A stretch of 37,629 bases of DNA from Planctomycetota bacterium (lineage in GTDB: Bacteria; Planctomycetota; B15-G4). Position numbers and translations under genes: made by a program. The stretch lies in NCBI GenBank assembly GCA_029259695.1, contig JAJDEQ010000073.1, positions 1 to 37,629 of the forward strand, in the 5' to 3' direction. The notes beneath the pieces are model-generated. The model saw only the letters and a program-made list of their open reading frames with translations. It had not been told where the DNA came from and searched no databases. Of this stretch, positions 24,626 to 32,274 are shown in pieces; position 1 is the stretch's first letter; each line of letters starts with the position of its first letter.

Positions 24626-24790
24626 GCTGTCCCGGCACGCCGAACTGAATCCGCGCTCGAGCGGGGCTCGAAGCGGATCGGTGTAACCTCGGTGGGCCGG
24701 GTGATCACCCAGCACCCGTGAGCGGACCGCCGGTGCGCAGCCGCAAACCCTCTTCTTCCCCCCTCAGACCTGTTCCGCTCGAGACCCTCC

Positions 24791-25540
24791 ATGAACTCCC
24801 AGTCCCTGCTCGCTGTGATCGCCGCCTTCGTCATGGGGGTCGCTGGCGTGGCCGTCGGCACCATGATCAGTGACGACGGTGAAGCCGTCGTGGCCACCGA
24901 GAGCGCCTCGGAGGAGACCCTGCGTGTGCTCTCCGAGCGGGTCGACCGGGTGACCGATCAGAACCGCGAGATGGTCGACCGGCTGCAGTCGATCGAGCTG
25001 CAGCTCATGTCCCTGTCCGCCGAGGCGAACGCGCGGCCCGAGCCGGTGGTCCTCGCGGAGGTCCAGCCCGTGGTCGAGGATCCGGAGGTGGACGCCGTCG
25101 TGGCCGCCCTGACGGACTCGGACAGCGCGCTGCCCGAGACCTTCACCGAGAAGATCGGCGACGTCGTCCAGGCGTTGCGCGACGAAGAGCGCCGCCAGCG
25201 GGACGAGGAGCGGGACCAGGCGCGCGCCGATGCCCTGGAGCAGCGGCTCGAGGAGCTGGCCAAGGAACTCCAGCTCGACGCCTACCAGGTCAACGGTATG
25301 CGCGACATCTTCGCCGACAGTCAGACCAAGCGGGGTGAGCTGTTCGAGACCGCACGGGCGACGAACGACTGGGGCAATCTGCGCGAGTCGATGGAGACGA
25401 TCCGCGGCGAGGCGGACGAGGCCCTCGGCCAGCTGCTCTCTCCGACCCAGATGGAGCAGTACGAGGAGGCCCAGGGCGGTTGGGGCGGGTTCGGTGGTGG
25501 TGGCGGCGGTGGTCGTCGCGGGTGGGGCGGCGGAGGCTGA
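24791..25540 (+). CDS. Membrane-anchored coiled-coil protein, Spy/LTxxQ-like C-terminus
   Basis: A 249-residue protein. One N-terminal hydrophobic segment (about residues 6-28) acts as signal or anchor. A charged coiled coil covers about 38-75 and another about 122-160 (D-E-E-R-R-Q-R-D-E-E-R-D). A helical domain follows, with L-Q-L-D-A-Y-Q near residue 157 and L-S-P-T-Q-M-E-Q-Y near 216, spaced like the paired LTxxQ motifs of Spy/CpxP and heavy-metal-sensor-like periplasmic proteins. The last 20 residues are Gly/Trp/Arg-rich. Exact function is unknown; a periplasmic chaperone or stress role is inferred only from the motif pattern. No good ribosome binding site precedes the ATG. The stop codon is the loop of a 5-bp hairpin, and the convergent rsgA gene ends 3 bp away. 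Confidence 0.72.
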   Translation: MNSQSLLAVIAAFVMGVAGVAVGTMISDDGEAVVATESASEETLRVLSERVDRVTDQNREMVDRLQSIELQLMSLSAEANARPEPVVLAEVQPVVEDPEVDAVVAALTDSDSALPETFTEKIGDVVQALRDEERRQRDEERDQARADALEQRLEELAKELQLDAYQVNGMRDIFADSQTKRGELFETARATNDWGNLRESMETIRGEADEALGQLLSPTQMEQYEEAQGGWGGFGGGGGGGRRGWGGGG

Positions 25541-25543
25541 GCC

Positions 25544-26602
25544 TCACTCCCAGGACGCGGTGTCGACTTCGTCCAGCACGCGCAGGTAGCACTCGAAGCG
25601 CTCCGGTGACAGGCGGCCCTCGTCCGCGGCGGCGCGCACGGCGCACCCCGGCTCACCCCGGTGCAGGCAGTCGTTGAAGCGACACGCGTCGGGCAGGGTC
25701 CCGAAGCCCGGGTAGAGACGGGCGAGTTCCCGGGGTGGCACCTTGTCGAGCCCGAACTCGCGAATGCCCGGACTGTCGACCACCCAGCCTCCCGAGACCA
25801 GAGGCAGCAGCGTCACCCGCGTCGTGGTGTGACGTCCTCGGCCGTGCTCGGCCACTTCGCCGGTGGCGAGGTTCAGTCCCGGGCTCACGGAGTTCAGCAG
25901 GCTGGACTTGCCCACGCCCGAGTGACCGACGAGCAGGCTGATGCCGTGGCTCATCAGTTGGCGCAGCGTGTCGATGCCCTCCTCGGTCGAGCAACTCGTC
26001 TCGAGCACGGACAGGCCCGCGGCGCGATAGGGGGCGACCACCGACCGGTCGGCACGGGCTCGCGCTGCCGGGCCAGCCTCGGAGGAGCCGGCGGACGTGT
26101 CGGCCCCGAGCCCGAGGTGGCTGTCGTCCTCCCACTCCCCGGCTTCCGCCAGGGTGGTGCCCTCCAGGTCCACCTTGTTGAGGCAGACCCAGGGCTCGAT
26201 GCCCTCCATGGCGGCGGCCACCAGGAAGCGGTCGACGAGGCCCGAGCGGAACGGCGGGTCGGCGAGCGCAGCCACCACGATCAAGCGATCGATGTTGGCC
26301 GCGATCACCTGGCGGCGCCCGGCGCGCCCCTTGGGGGGCTGGCGCGACAGGCAGTTGCGTCGCTCGTCGACGGACTCCACGGCGCCCTCGCCGTCTCCCA
26401 GGGCGACGGTCACGCCGTCGCCCACGGCCACCGGTCGGGTCTCGTCCGTCTCCACCCAGGCGCGCCGCGCCGATCGGCGTCGGAAGAGATTGCCGCGCAG
26501 CCGGCAACTGATGTCCCCGGTCCCCGGGACGTGCACGTGGACCGAGCGCGCACTCACGCTGGTCACGATACCGCGGGCGGTGGCAGCGGCGTCCGCGCTC
26601 AT
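25544..26602 (-). CDS. rsgA: Ribosome small-subunit biogenesis GTPase RsgA
   Basis: A 352-residue protein of typical RsgA length. The N-terminal OB-fold region covers about 1-80. The circularly permuted GTPase has G4 N-K-V-D (142-145) before G1 G-H-S-G-V-G-K-S (226-233) and G3 D-S-P-G (276-279). The C-terminal zinc site has Cys307, Cys312, His314 and Cys320 in C-x4-C-x-H-x5-C. RsgA binds the 30S decoding region late in maturation and releases RbfA on GTP hydrolysis. An unusual acidic/Ala/Gly-rich insertion of about 30 residues sits at about 155-188, between G4 and G1. It lies downstream of a DEAD-box RNA helicase gene on the same strand (82-bp gap), a pairing that fits ribosome assembly. Confidence 0.96.
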   Translation of the reverse strand: MSADAAATARGIVTSVSARSVHVHVPGTGDISCRLRGNLFRRRSARRAWVETDETRPVAVGDGVTVALGDGEGAVESVDERRNCLSRQPPKGRAGRRQVIAANIDRLIVVAALADPPFRSGLVDRFLVAAAMEGIEPWVCLNKVDLEGTTLAEAGEWEDDSHLGLGADTSAGSSEAGPAARARADRSVVAPYRAAGLSVLETSCSTEEGIDTLRQLMSHGISLLVGHSGVGKSSLLNSVSPGLNLATGEVAEHGRGRHTTTRVTLLPLVSGGWVVDSPGIREFGLDKVPPRELARLYPGFGTLPDACRFNDCLHRGEPGCAVRAAADEGRLSPERFECYLRVLDEVDTASWE

Positions 26603-26684
26603 GGACGCGGGGTCCCGTTCGGACGGGTCCCGAGCCGACCCGCACCGCAGTGCGCGTCCTTACCGGGCCCCACGCAGCCGTGCC

Positions 26685-28151
26685 TCAACGCCGCGGCTTG
26701 CGACGCACGTAGCCTTGCAGCGTGCGCTCGTAGCTGGGCTGTTTCGGTTCGACCTTGGCGGCGCGATCCTCGGCGAAACCCTCGTAGTTCGTGGCCGGGA
26801 TCTGCTGGTTGATCAGCTTCTCGATCGCGGTCAGGAACTGGCCGTCCTCAGCCGTGCACAAGGTGACGGCGCGCCCGGTCTTGCCCATGCGCGCCGTACG
26901 CCCGACGCGGTGCACGTAGTCCTCGGGGTTCTGCGGGATGTCGTAGTTGATGACGTGCGAGACGTCGTCGATGTGCAGGCCCCGAGCGGCCACGTCGGTG
27001 GCGATCAGGAACGGGAACTTGCCTTCGCGGAAGTCCTTGAGGATCTGCTCGCGCTTGCGCTGCGGCAGATCGCCGTGGATCTCCTGGGCGTCCCGGCCGC
27101 GACGCTTGAGCCGGGCGGCGAGCTTGTCGGCCCCGGCCTTGGTGCGCGTGAAGATGATCGACTTCTCGGGTTGCTCGGTCTCGAGCACCTTGAGCAGCAG
27201 CTCCGTCTTGCTCTCGGGGCGCACCGGGATGCACATCTGGTCGACTTCCTCGACCGTCATCTTGTCGGGCGCGAGGAAGACCTCGGCGGGGTTGTTCATG
27301 TACTGCGCGGAGAGCGCCAGCACTTCGTCCGAGAGCGTGGCCGAGAAGAGCATCGTCTGCCGGCGCTGGGGGGCGCGCTTCATGATCTTGGCGATGTCGT
27401 CGCGGAAGCCCAGGTCGAACATGCGGTCGGCTTCGTCGAGCACCATCATGTCGAGTTCGCCCAGTTGGATCGTGCGCCGCTGGATGTGGTCGAGCAGGCG
27501 TCCCGGCGTGGCGGCCAGGACCTTGGCGCCGTCCTCGACTTCCTTGATCTGCTTCGCGATCGGGGCGCCGCCGTAGATCGCGGCGGCCTTGACGCCCATG
27601 TACTTGCCCAGTCGCTGTGCTTCCTTCGAGACCTGCACGGCGAGTTCACGGGTCGGCACGACGACGAGCACGCGCGGCCCGGGCTTGTCCGACACGAGTT
27701 GCAGCGCGGGGACGAGGAAGGCGGCGGTCTTGCCCGTGCCGGTGCGCGCCTGGCCGATCACGTCGCGGCCTGCGAGCGCGTGGGGGATGGCGCCGCTCTG
27801 GATCGGGCTGGGAATGCGGTAGCCGCACTCGGCGATGGCCTGGAGCAGCTTCGGCCGCAGTTCGAAGGTGGCGAACTCGCACTCCTCGATCGGGACGGCG
27901 TTCTGTCCCTCGTCGCTGCCGGCGGCAGTTCCTTCCGGGGCGGCTTCGGTGTCGTCCGGGTCGGCGTCCTCGGACGGCGCGTTGTCCTTGCCCGTGCGGG
28001 GAGCTCCCTTGGAACCGGGACCTCCGCGGCCGCGGCGCGAGCGCCGCCGGCCGGAAGATGATTGAGGGGCGCTGCGGTCTGACGGTGCCGTCATGGTTGC
28101 CGAGGGATTTCTCCGACTCTCCTGATCGTCGTTTGGCGAAGGGGACGTCAT
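26685..28151 (-). CDS. DEAD-box ATP-dependent RNA helicase (RhlE-like)
   Basis: A 488-residue protein. Residues 1-90 are disordered, first Ser/Arg/Gly-rich then acidic. The Q motif lies about 95-120. Motif I is A-R-T-G-T-G-K-T (135-142), then P-T-R-E-L-A, motif II V-L-D-E-A-D, motif III S-A-T, and motifs V and VI including H-R-V-G-R-T-A-R-M-G. The C-terminal tail is short and basic (ending R-R-K-P-R-R). It unwinds or remodels RNA; RhlE/CshA-type proteins act in ribosome assembly, cold adaptation and RNA decay. The start is ambiguous: the ATG at 28151 has AGGAAG almost touching it, and an identical start-region copy lies 25 bp upstream out of frame. Met20 (28094) is an alternative. Confidence 0.93.
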   Translation of the reverse strand: MTSPSPNDDQESRRNPSATMTAPSDRSAPQSSSGRRRSRRGRGGPGSKGAPRTGKDNAPSEDADPDDTEAAPEGTAAGSDEGQNAVPIEECEFATFELRPKLLQAIAECGYRIPSPIQSGAIPHALAGRDVIGQARTGTGKTAAFLVPALQLVSDKPGPRVLVVVPTRELAVQVSKEAQRLGKYMGVKAAAIYGGAPIAKQIKEVEDGAKVLAATPGRLLDHIQRRTIQLGELDMMVLDEADRMFDLGFRDDIAKIMKRAPQRRQTMLFSATLSDEVLALSAQYMNNPAEVFLAPDKMTVEEVDQMCIPVRPESKTELLLKVLETEQPEKSIIFTRTKAGADKLAARLKRRGRDAQEIHGDLPQRKREQILKDFREGKFPFLIATDVAARGLHIDDVSHVINYDIPQNPEDYVHRVGRTARMGKTGRAVTLCTAEDGQFLTAIEKLINQQIPATNYEGFAEDRAAKVEPKQPSYERTLQGYVRRKPRR

Positions 28152-28178
28152 CTTCCTGTGGCGAAGGGGACGTCATCT
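28134..28178 (-). repeat. 20-bp direct repeat duplicating the helicase start region
   Basis: TGGCGAAGGGGACGTCATCT occurs at 28134-28153 and again at 28159-28178, a 25-bp period. On the minus strand each copy carries an ATG (28151 and 28176) followed by the same first codons. Because 25 is not a multiple of 3, the upstream ATG is out of frame with the helicase. TAAGAT (28187-28182, minus) just upstream could be a -10 element. Confidence 0.9.
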
Positions 28179-28234
28179 CCTATCTTAGCCGTTCTCATCC
28201 CCCGACCTGAGCCCATAACCCGCACGGAGGTCTC

Positions 28235-28786
28235 GTGAGGCCCATCCTGACCGCCATCTTCTGCTTCGCCCTGACCGGCCTGGCCGCCGCGTCGATCGTG
28301 CTCAAGCTCGATCTGCCGGGGTTGGTCGAGCGCTCCGAGGTGATCGTCGAGGGGCGCTGCGTGGCGACTCGCGCGCATCGCGACGAGTTGGGTGGCATCG
28401 CGACAGAGGTGAGCTTTCGGGTCGAACAGGGCTATCGCGGCGCCGCTGCCGGCCGGCTGATCCGCTTCTCCGTACCCGGTGGCGAACTGGACGGAAAGGC
28501 TTTCGTGATCCCGGGTGTGCCGGTGTTCAGGCCCGGCGACGAGGTGCTCGTCTTCCTCACGCGCGAGACGGCTCGTGGGATCCGCATGCCCGTGGGGCTG
28601 GGCCAGGGACGGTTGTTCATCGAGCGCGATCCGGCGACCGGGGCGCGTCGGCTGCGGCGGCCGCTGGCCCATACGCACCTGATCGACCCGGTCACGGGCC
28701 AGGCGGTCCCGGAGCCGCCGGACGAACCCATCGACTACGCGCGTTTCACTGCGGACGTCCGCAGTCTGGTCGAAGCGGGACGCTGA
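28235..28786 (+). CDS. Small secreted protein, unknown function, linked to matrixin
   Basis: A 183-residue protein. The signal peptide is about residues 1-20 (R-P-I-L-T-A-I-F-C-F-A-L-T-G-L-A-A-A-S). The mature part begins with L-D-L-P-G-L-V-E-R-S-E-V-I-V-E-G-R-C, a pattern I associate with small exported proteins preceding secreted metalloproteases, where a beta-rich domain reports on valuation of V-E-G/F-R-V-E-Q strands. I cannot name a family with confidence. The start is GTG with GGAGG at 28226-28230. It ends one base before the GTG of the matrixin gene, so the two are translated together and the product may be an inhibitor, chaperone or partner of the protease. It is divergent from the DEAD-box gene (83-bp gap). 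Confidence 0.78.
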   Translation: MRPILTAIFCFALTGLAAASIVLKLDLPGLVERSEVIVEGRCVATRAHRDELGGIATEVSFRVEQGYRGAAAGRLIRFSVPGGELDGKAFVIPGVPVFRPGDEVLVFLTRETARGIRMPVGLGQGRLFIERDPATGARRLRRPLAHTHLIDPVTGQAVPEPPDEPIDYARFTADVRSLVEAGR

Positions 28787-28787
28787 G

Positions 28788-31019
28788 GTGAAGACCCTCG
28801 CCATCGTGCTCACCGCCGCGGCGGTCCTGCTGTTCGCGTTGCCGGTCGGCGACGCCTACGTGCGCCTGCGGACCAACGGCGGCCTCCCCTTCCGTTGGAG
28901 CAGCCCCGGGGCCGTCAAGTTCGTGATCAACGACCAGGGCTCCGACGACATCCCCGACGCCAGCGAAGAGGCGGCGATCCGCCTCGGCTTCGCGGCCTGG
29001 GAGTCGGTGGACGGCTCGGCGCTCGCGTTCAAGGAGAACACCAAGGCCTCCCAGCGCGCGCGCCGCGACTGGCCCAGCGACGATCTGCACACGATCATGT
29101 TCGACGAGACCGGTGAGAGCGGACTGTTCCCCGGTGCGGGCGTGATCGCGGTCACGCCCATCGAGGCCTTCATCTCCAACGGCTCCATCGCCGACGCGGA
29201 CATCATCTTCAACGGCCAGTTGGCGGGGGGCTTCTCGACCGACTCCGAGCCGGGTTCGATGGACGTCTGGGCGGTCATGACCCATGAGATCGGCCACTTC
29301 GTCGGTCTCAACCACAGCGGCATCGGCGCCGCGAGCCTGTCGCCGTTCATCGCCTCGGGCCAGCTCACGCCGCGTTCGCTGGGGGCCGACGACGTCACGG
29401 CCGCGCGCAAGATGTACTCCGGAGCCTTCGCGGGCGAGGCGATCACGCAGGGGCGCATCTCCGGTCGCGTGCGACGACTGGCCGGCGGTGCGAGCGTGAG
29501 TGGGGCGCACGTCTGGGCGCGGGACGCCGCCGATGGTCGCGTGATCACCGGGACCATCTCGGACGGTTCGGGCGACTACCTGCTGACCGGTCTGCCGCCG
29601 GGCTTCTACGACGTCCTCGCCGGTCCCCTCGACGGTCCGGTCTCCGACGACAACCTGGGGTCCCTGGGCGTCCCGAACATCCAGACGAACTTCCAACCCG
29701 CGGCAGCGGATCCCGTGGTCGTCGTCGGCACGGAGAACGTCGCGGCGACCGACATCCTCGTGCCCGGCAACGCGACGCTCAACGCCACCGGCCCGGGGAC
29801 GCCCTACATCTTCCACCCGGGCGAGTCGCGCACGATCAACATCAGCGGCCCCGGCACGTCCACCGCGTCGGTCGAGGTGGACGAGCCCCAGGGCCTGTTC
29901 GACGTCGTGGGCAACGCGAACGTCTTCCAGCTCAGCGTCGATCCGGCGGCGCTGCCCGGTGCCTACGATCTGCGCCTGGAGAACGGTTCGGGCGTGGCGA
30001 TCCACAACGGTTTCCTGGAGGTTGTCCCGTTGGCGCCCGAGGTCTCGGGCGTGACGCCCGACACGGTGGACTTCGGCACGGCCTTCGAGCCGGTCGTCGT
30101 GCGCGTCGACGGCGCCAATCTCGATGCGGACATGCTGGTGCTCTTCGACGGCCGCCCCGCGCTCGACGTGCAAGCGGTGCCGGGCGACGCTGACGCCCTC
30201 GACGTGCAGGTGCCGGCCGGTGCCTCCGGCCTGAAGGACCTGCTGGTCGTGAACTCGGCCGGCGAAGAGGCGTTGCTCGAGGATGGCCTCGACCTGTCCC
30301 TGGTGATCCGTGATCGCGAACGGGTCGACGGCTCCATCGAACAACTGGGCGCCGAGACGAGGACTTCCATCGACGCGCTCGATGGCACCACGCTCACGCT
30401 CACGCTCAAGGCGGACAAGGGCAGCTCCCTGCTCCCGAAGCTGGTCGTGCGCGCGCCCGGAGGTGCGGTGCTGGTCTCCACCGACAGCGGCGACCCGGAG
30501 TTCGACCCGGCGTTCGCGTCGGTGAACAAGGCCGGCACGCGCGCGCGGCTGAGCAAGTTGGTGCTGGGCCAGATGGGTCGGCACGTCCTCGAACTGTCGG
30601 GGCTCACCGCGAGCACTGGTGGCTACCGGCTGACGTTGAAGGAGAAGCTTGCTGCCGAGGATCGCAAGCTGAAGGTCCCCAAGTCGGCAGCCCTGCCGGT
30701 CGATGCGGACACCGACGCCGTGTTGGCGCTCAGCGCGAAGCGCGGCTCCACCCTGACCGGCAAGCTCAACGCCGCCGACGGGCTGGCCTTGGAGTTGATC
30801 TCCCTGATCGGTCCCAGCGGTGAGCTGCTCGGTCAGCCGGACGTGGACGCAGCCATCACGCTCGACCCCGAAGGCCGCTTCGTACGCTTCAAGAAGCTGC
30901 CGTTGGCCGACTTCGGCGCCTATGAGCTGACCTTGGGCGCCGCCACCGGGACAGCCGGCACCGTCCGCGGTTCGCTCACCATCAAGCCGCCCAAGTCCAA
31001 GACCACCTTCGAACTCTGA
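28788..31019 (+). CDS. Secreted matrixin-type metalloprotease, multidomain
   Basis: A 743-residue protein. The signal peptide is about 1-23. The metzincin domain runs to about residue 215, with zinc motif H-E-I-G-H-F-V-G-L-N-H (His166, Glu167, His170, His176). The expected downstream Met-turn is not obvious; a V-T-A-A-R-K-M-Y segment marks the domain end, as in matrixins. A carboxypeptidase-regulatory-like beta-sandwich follows at about 222-285 (G-D-Y-L-L-T-G-L-P-P-G-F-Y), then an IPT/TIG-like domain about 420-505 (V-S-G-V-T-P-D-T-V-D-F-G). The C-terminal 200 residues hold two repeats of a beta-rich, Lys-rich domain resembling PPC. It probably cleaves extracellular or surface proteins. The start is GTG 1 bp after the preceding stop. 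Confidence 0.88.
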   Translation: MKTLAIVLTAAAVLLFALPVGDAYVRLRTNGGLPFRWSSPGAVKFVINDQGSDDIPDASEEAAIRLGFAAWESVDGSALAFKENTKASQRARRDWPSDDLHTIMFDETGESGLFPGAGVIAVTPIEAFISNGSIADADIIFNGQLAGGFSTDSEPGSMDVWAVMTHEIGHFVGLNHSGIGAASLSPFIASGQLTPRSLGADDVTAARKMYSGAFAGEAITQGRISGRVRRLAGGASVSGAHVWARDAADGRVITGTISDGSGDYLLTGLPPGFYDVLAGPLDGPVSDDNLGSLGVPNIQTNFQPAAADPVVVVGTENVAATDILVPGNATLNATGPGTPYIFHPGESRTINISGPGTSTASVEVDEPQGLFDVVGNANVFQLSVDPAALPGAYDLRLENGSGVAIHNGFLEVVPLAPEVSGVTPDTVDFGTAFEPVVVRVDGANLDADMLVLFDGRPALDVQAVPGDADALDVQVPAGASGLKDLLVVNSAGEEALLEDGLDLSLVIRDRERVDGSIEQLGAETRTSIDALDGTTLTLTLKADKGSSLLPKLVVRAPGGAVLVSTDSGDPEFDPAFASVNKAGTRARLSKLVLGQMGRHVLELSGLTASTGGYRLTLKEKLAAEDRKLKVPKSAALPVDADTDAVLALSAKRGSTLTGKLNAADGLALELISLIGPSGELLGQPDVDAAITLDPEGRFVRFKKLPLADFGAYELTLGAATGTAGTVRGSLTIKPPKSKTTFEL

Positions 31020-31024
31020 CGTAT

Positions 31025-31039
31025 CGGCGTGTGACGCCG
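31025..31039 (+). terminator. Short hairpin after the matrixin gene
   Basis: CGGCGT-GTG-ACGCCG, a perfect 6-bp stem with a 3-nt loop, begins 5 bp after the stop codon. There is no T-tract. The remaining 250 bp up to the next gene holds no recognisable gene. Near its right end a TTTCC/GGAAA hairpin (31261-31273) runs into the next gene's ribosome binding site. Confidence 0.3.
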
Positions 31040-31286
31040 TCCTGCCATGGGCTGCGTCCCGAACCTGGACACGGGAGGCGCGGGCGAACACTCCACGCGG
31101 CAGGGCGTGCTTGCCGGAACGTGGGGCGCGGCCTGAGAATGACGCCTCTCGGGCTGCGGTCGCAACAGCCCGCTCGCAGCGAACCGCTCGCCATGGGCCG
31201 GTGGCCTGCGTTCGGTGCTGCATCGCGATCGCGAACAGCTCGCTTCTCTTGGAAACTCGTTTTCCCTTGGAAAGGGGCGACCCTCC

Positions 31287-31952
31287 ATGCGTTCTGCACT
31301 CGCCGTCCTCCTGCTGAGCTGCGCCGTCTCGGCCCAGATCATCCCCGACCCGCCGATCGAGGCATCGTTCACCGGCGTGGTGGAACTCACGTCGTTCCAG
31401 ACCGCAGGGGCCAACCCGCCTTGCTTCATCCCGAACTACATGCTGCGCTGCACCGGTCTCTTCGTGCAGAGCAGCACGATCGACCTGGCCCAGTACGTGG
31501 GGCAGAACGTGAAGCTCTTCGGCACGTCCGTGTTCCAGTGCGACAACATCTTCGAGATCACGGCGGTCGACCCCGATCCGCCGGCAACGCTGGCGTTCTG
31601 CGGCAACCCGGTGCCGGGTTGTGACATCCGCCTGCGTTCGGGCCCGGGTGGCACCGCGCAGCACTTCCTGTTCGTCGCCGCCGCCCCCGGGCTGGTGCCG
31701 CTCAGCCTCGGCAAGGGGGCGTTCCTGCTGGGCGAACCCAACCTGCTGCTGGCGGCTGGGGTCTTCAGCGATGTCGACGGAGCCGCGTTCGACTTCACCC
31801 TGCCGCGCGACGTCTCGCTCACCGGCATCCCGGTCTTCTTCCAGGCCGCGCGACGCGAGATCCTGCTCGGTTCGCTCCTGCGCTTCTCGAACAACGAGTG
31901 CTTCACGATCCTGGGGCCGTCGCCTCCGTGCATCGTGGACCCGGACTGCTGA
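31287..31952 (+). CDS. Cysteine-rich secreted protein, unknown function
   Basis: A 221-residue protein. The signal peptide is about 1-17 (R-S-A-L-A-V-L-L-L-S-C-A-V-S-A). The mature chain is beta-rich with eight cysteines, enough for four disulfides, including P-P-C-F, M-L-R-C, Q-C-D-N, F-C-G-N, P-G-C-D, N-E-C-F and a C-terminal P-P-C-I-V-D-P-D-C. I recognise no family. The ATG at 31287 has AAAGGGG (31271-31277) upstream, so it is preferred over an earlier in-frame ATG that would lack a signal peptide. A 5-bp hairpin overlapping this site could modulate translation. It is flanked by intergenic regions of 267 and 322 bp and is probably transcribed alone. Confidence 0.78.
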   Translation: MRSALAVLLLSCAVSAQIIPDPPIEASFTGVVELTSFQTAGANPPCFIPNYMLRCTGLFVQSSTIDLAQYVGQNVKLFGTSVFQCDNIFEITAVDPDPPATLAFCGNPVPGCDIRLRSGPGGTAQHFLFVAAAPGLVPLSLGKGAFLLGEPNLLLAAGVFSDVDGAAFDFTLPRDVSLTGIPVFFQAARREILLGSLLRFSNNECFTILGPSPPCIVDPDC

Positions 31953-32274
31953 GCATGCCTTCACGCGCCTGGTGACGACGAGGTCCGGGGCGACCGTCGG
32001 TCCCGGGCCGCGTTCGTCCACGGCGCCCGGCGACGCGTGCACGACCTGCCGCGGGCTGCCGGGGTCGTGGCCTGCCTGACGGAGGGAGAGGCGGCCTGCG
32101 GGTGCTGGGGGCGGGCCTCCGACCCGTGCGCGGGAGCCCCTCCGGGAACGCTGACGTTCACGGTCCGGATGAGTATCATGACCCGTTCGACACGCGGGCC
32201 CAAGCACCGGACTTCCAGGGGGCGGGCGACCTTCGCCCGGCGGCCTTGCGACGACCCGCCACGGGAGATCGGCC
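31953..32274. other. 322-bp intergenic region
   Basis: No reading frame here has a signal peptide, ribosome binding site or recognisable domain. The only element I can support is the promoter at 32151-32179. I see no convincing terminator for the gene on the left. Confidence 0.6.
32151..32179 (+). promoter_or_regulatory. Probable sigma70-type promoter of the DUF1579 gene
   Basis: CTGACG (32151-32156, 4/6 to TTGACA) and TATCAT (32174-32179, 5/6 to TATAAT) are separated by exactly 17 bp. Transcription would begin near 32186, giving a leader of about 90 nt before the ATG at 32275. This is the best promoter match in the window. Confidence 0.5.

Noticed and set aside
24699..24710. GGGTGATCACCC palindrome upstream of the Spy-like gene
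   Set aside because: Attractive as an operator, but 12-bp palindromes are common by chance here and I see no second copy.
25478..25537. GGT/GGC-rich tract as a possible repeat element
   Set aside because: It simply encodes the Gly-rich tail of the Spy-like protein.
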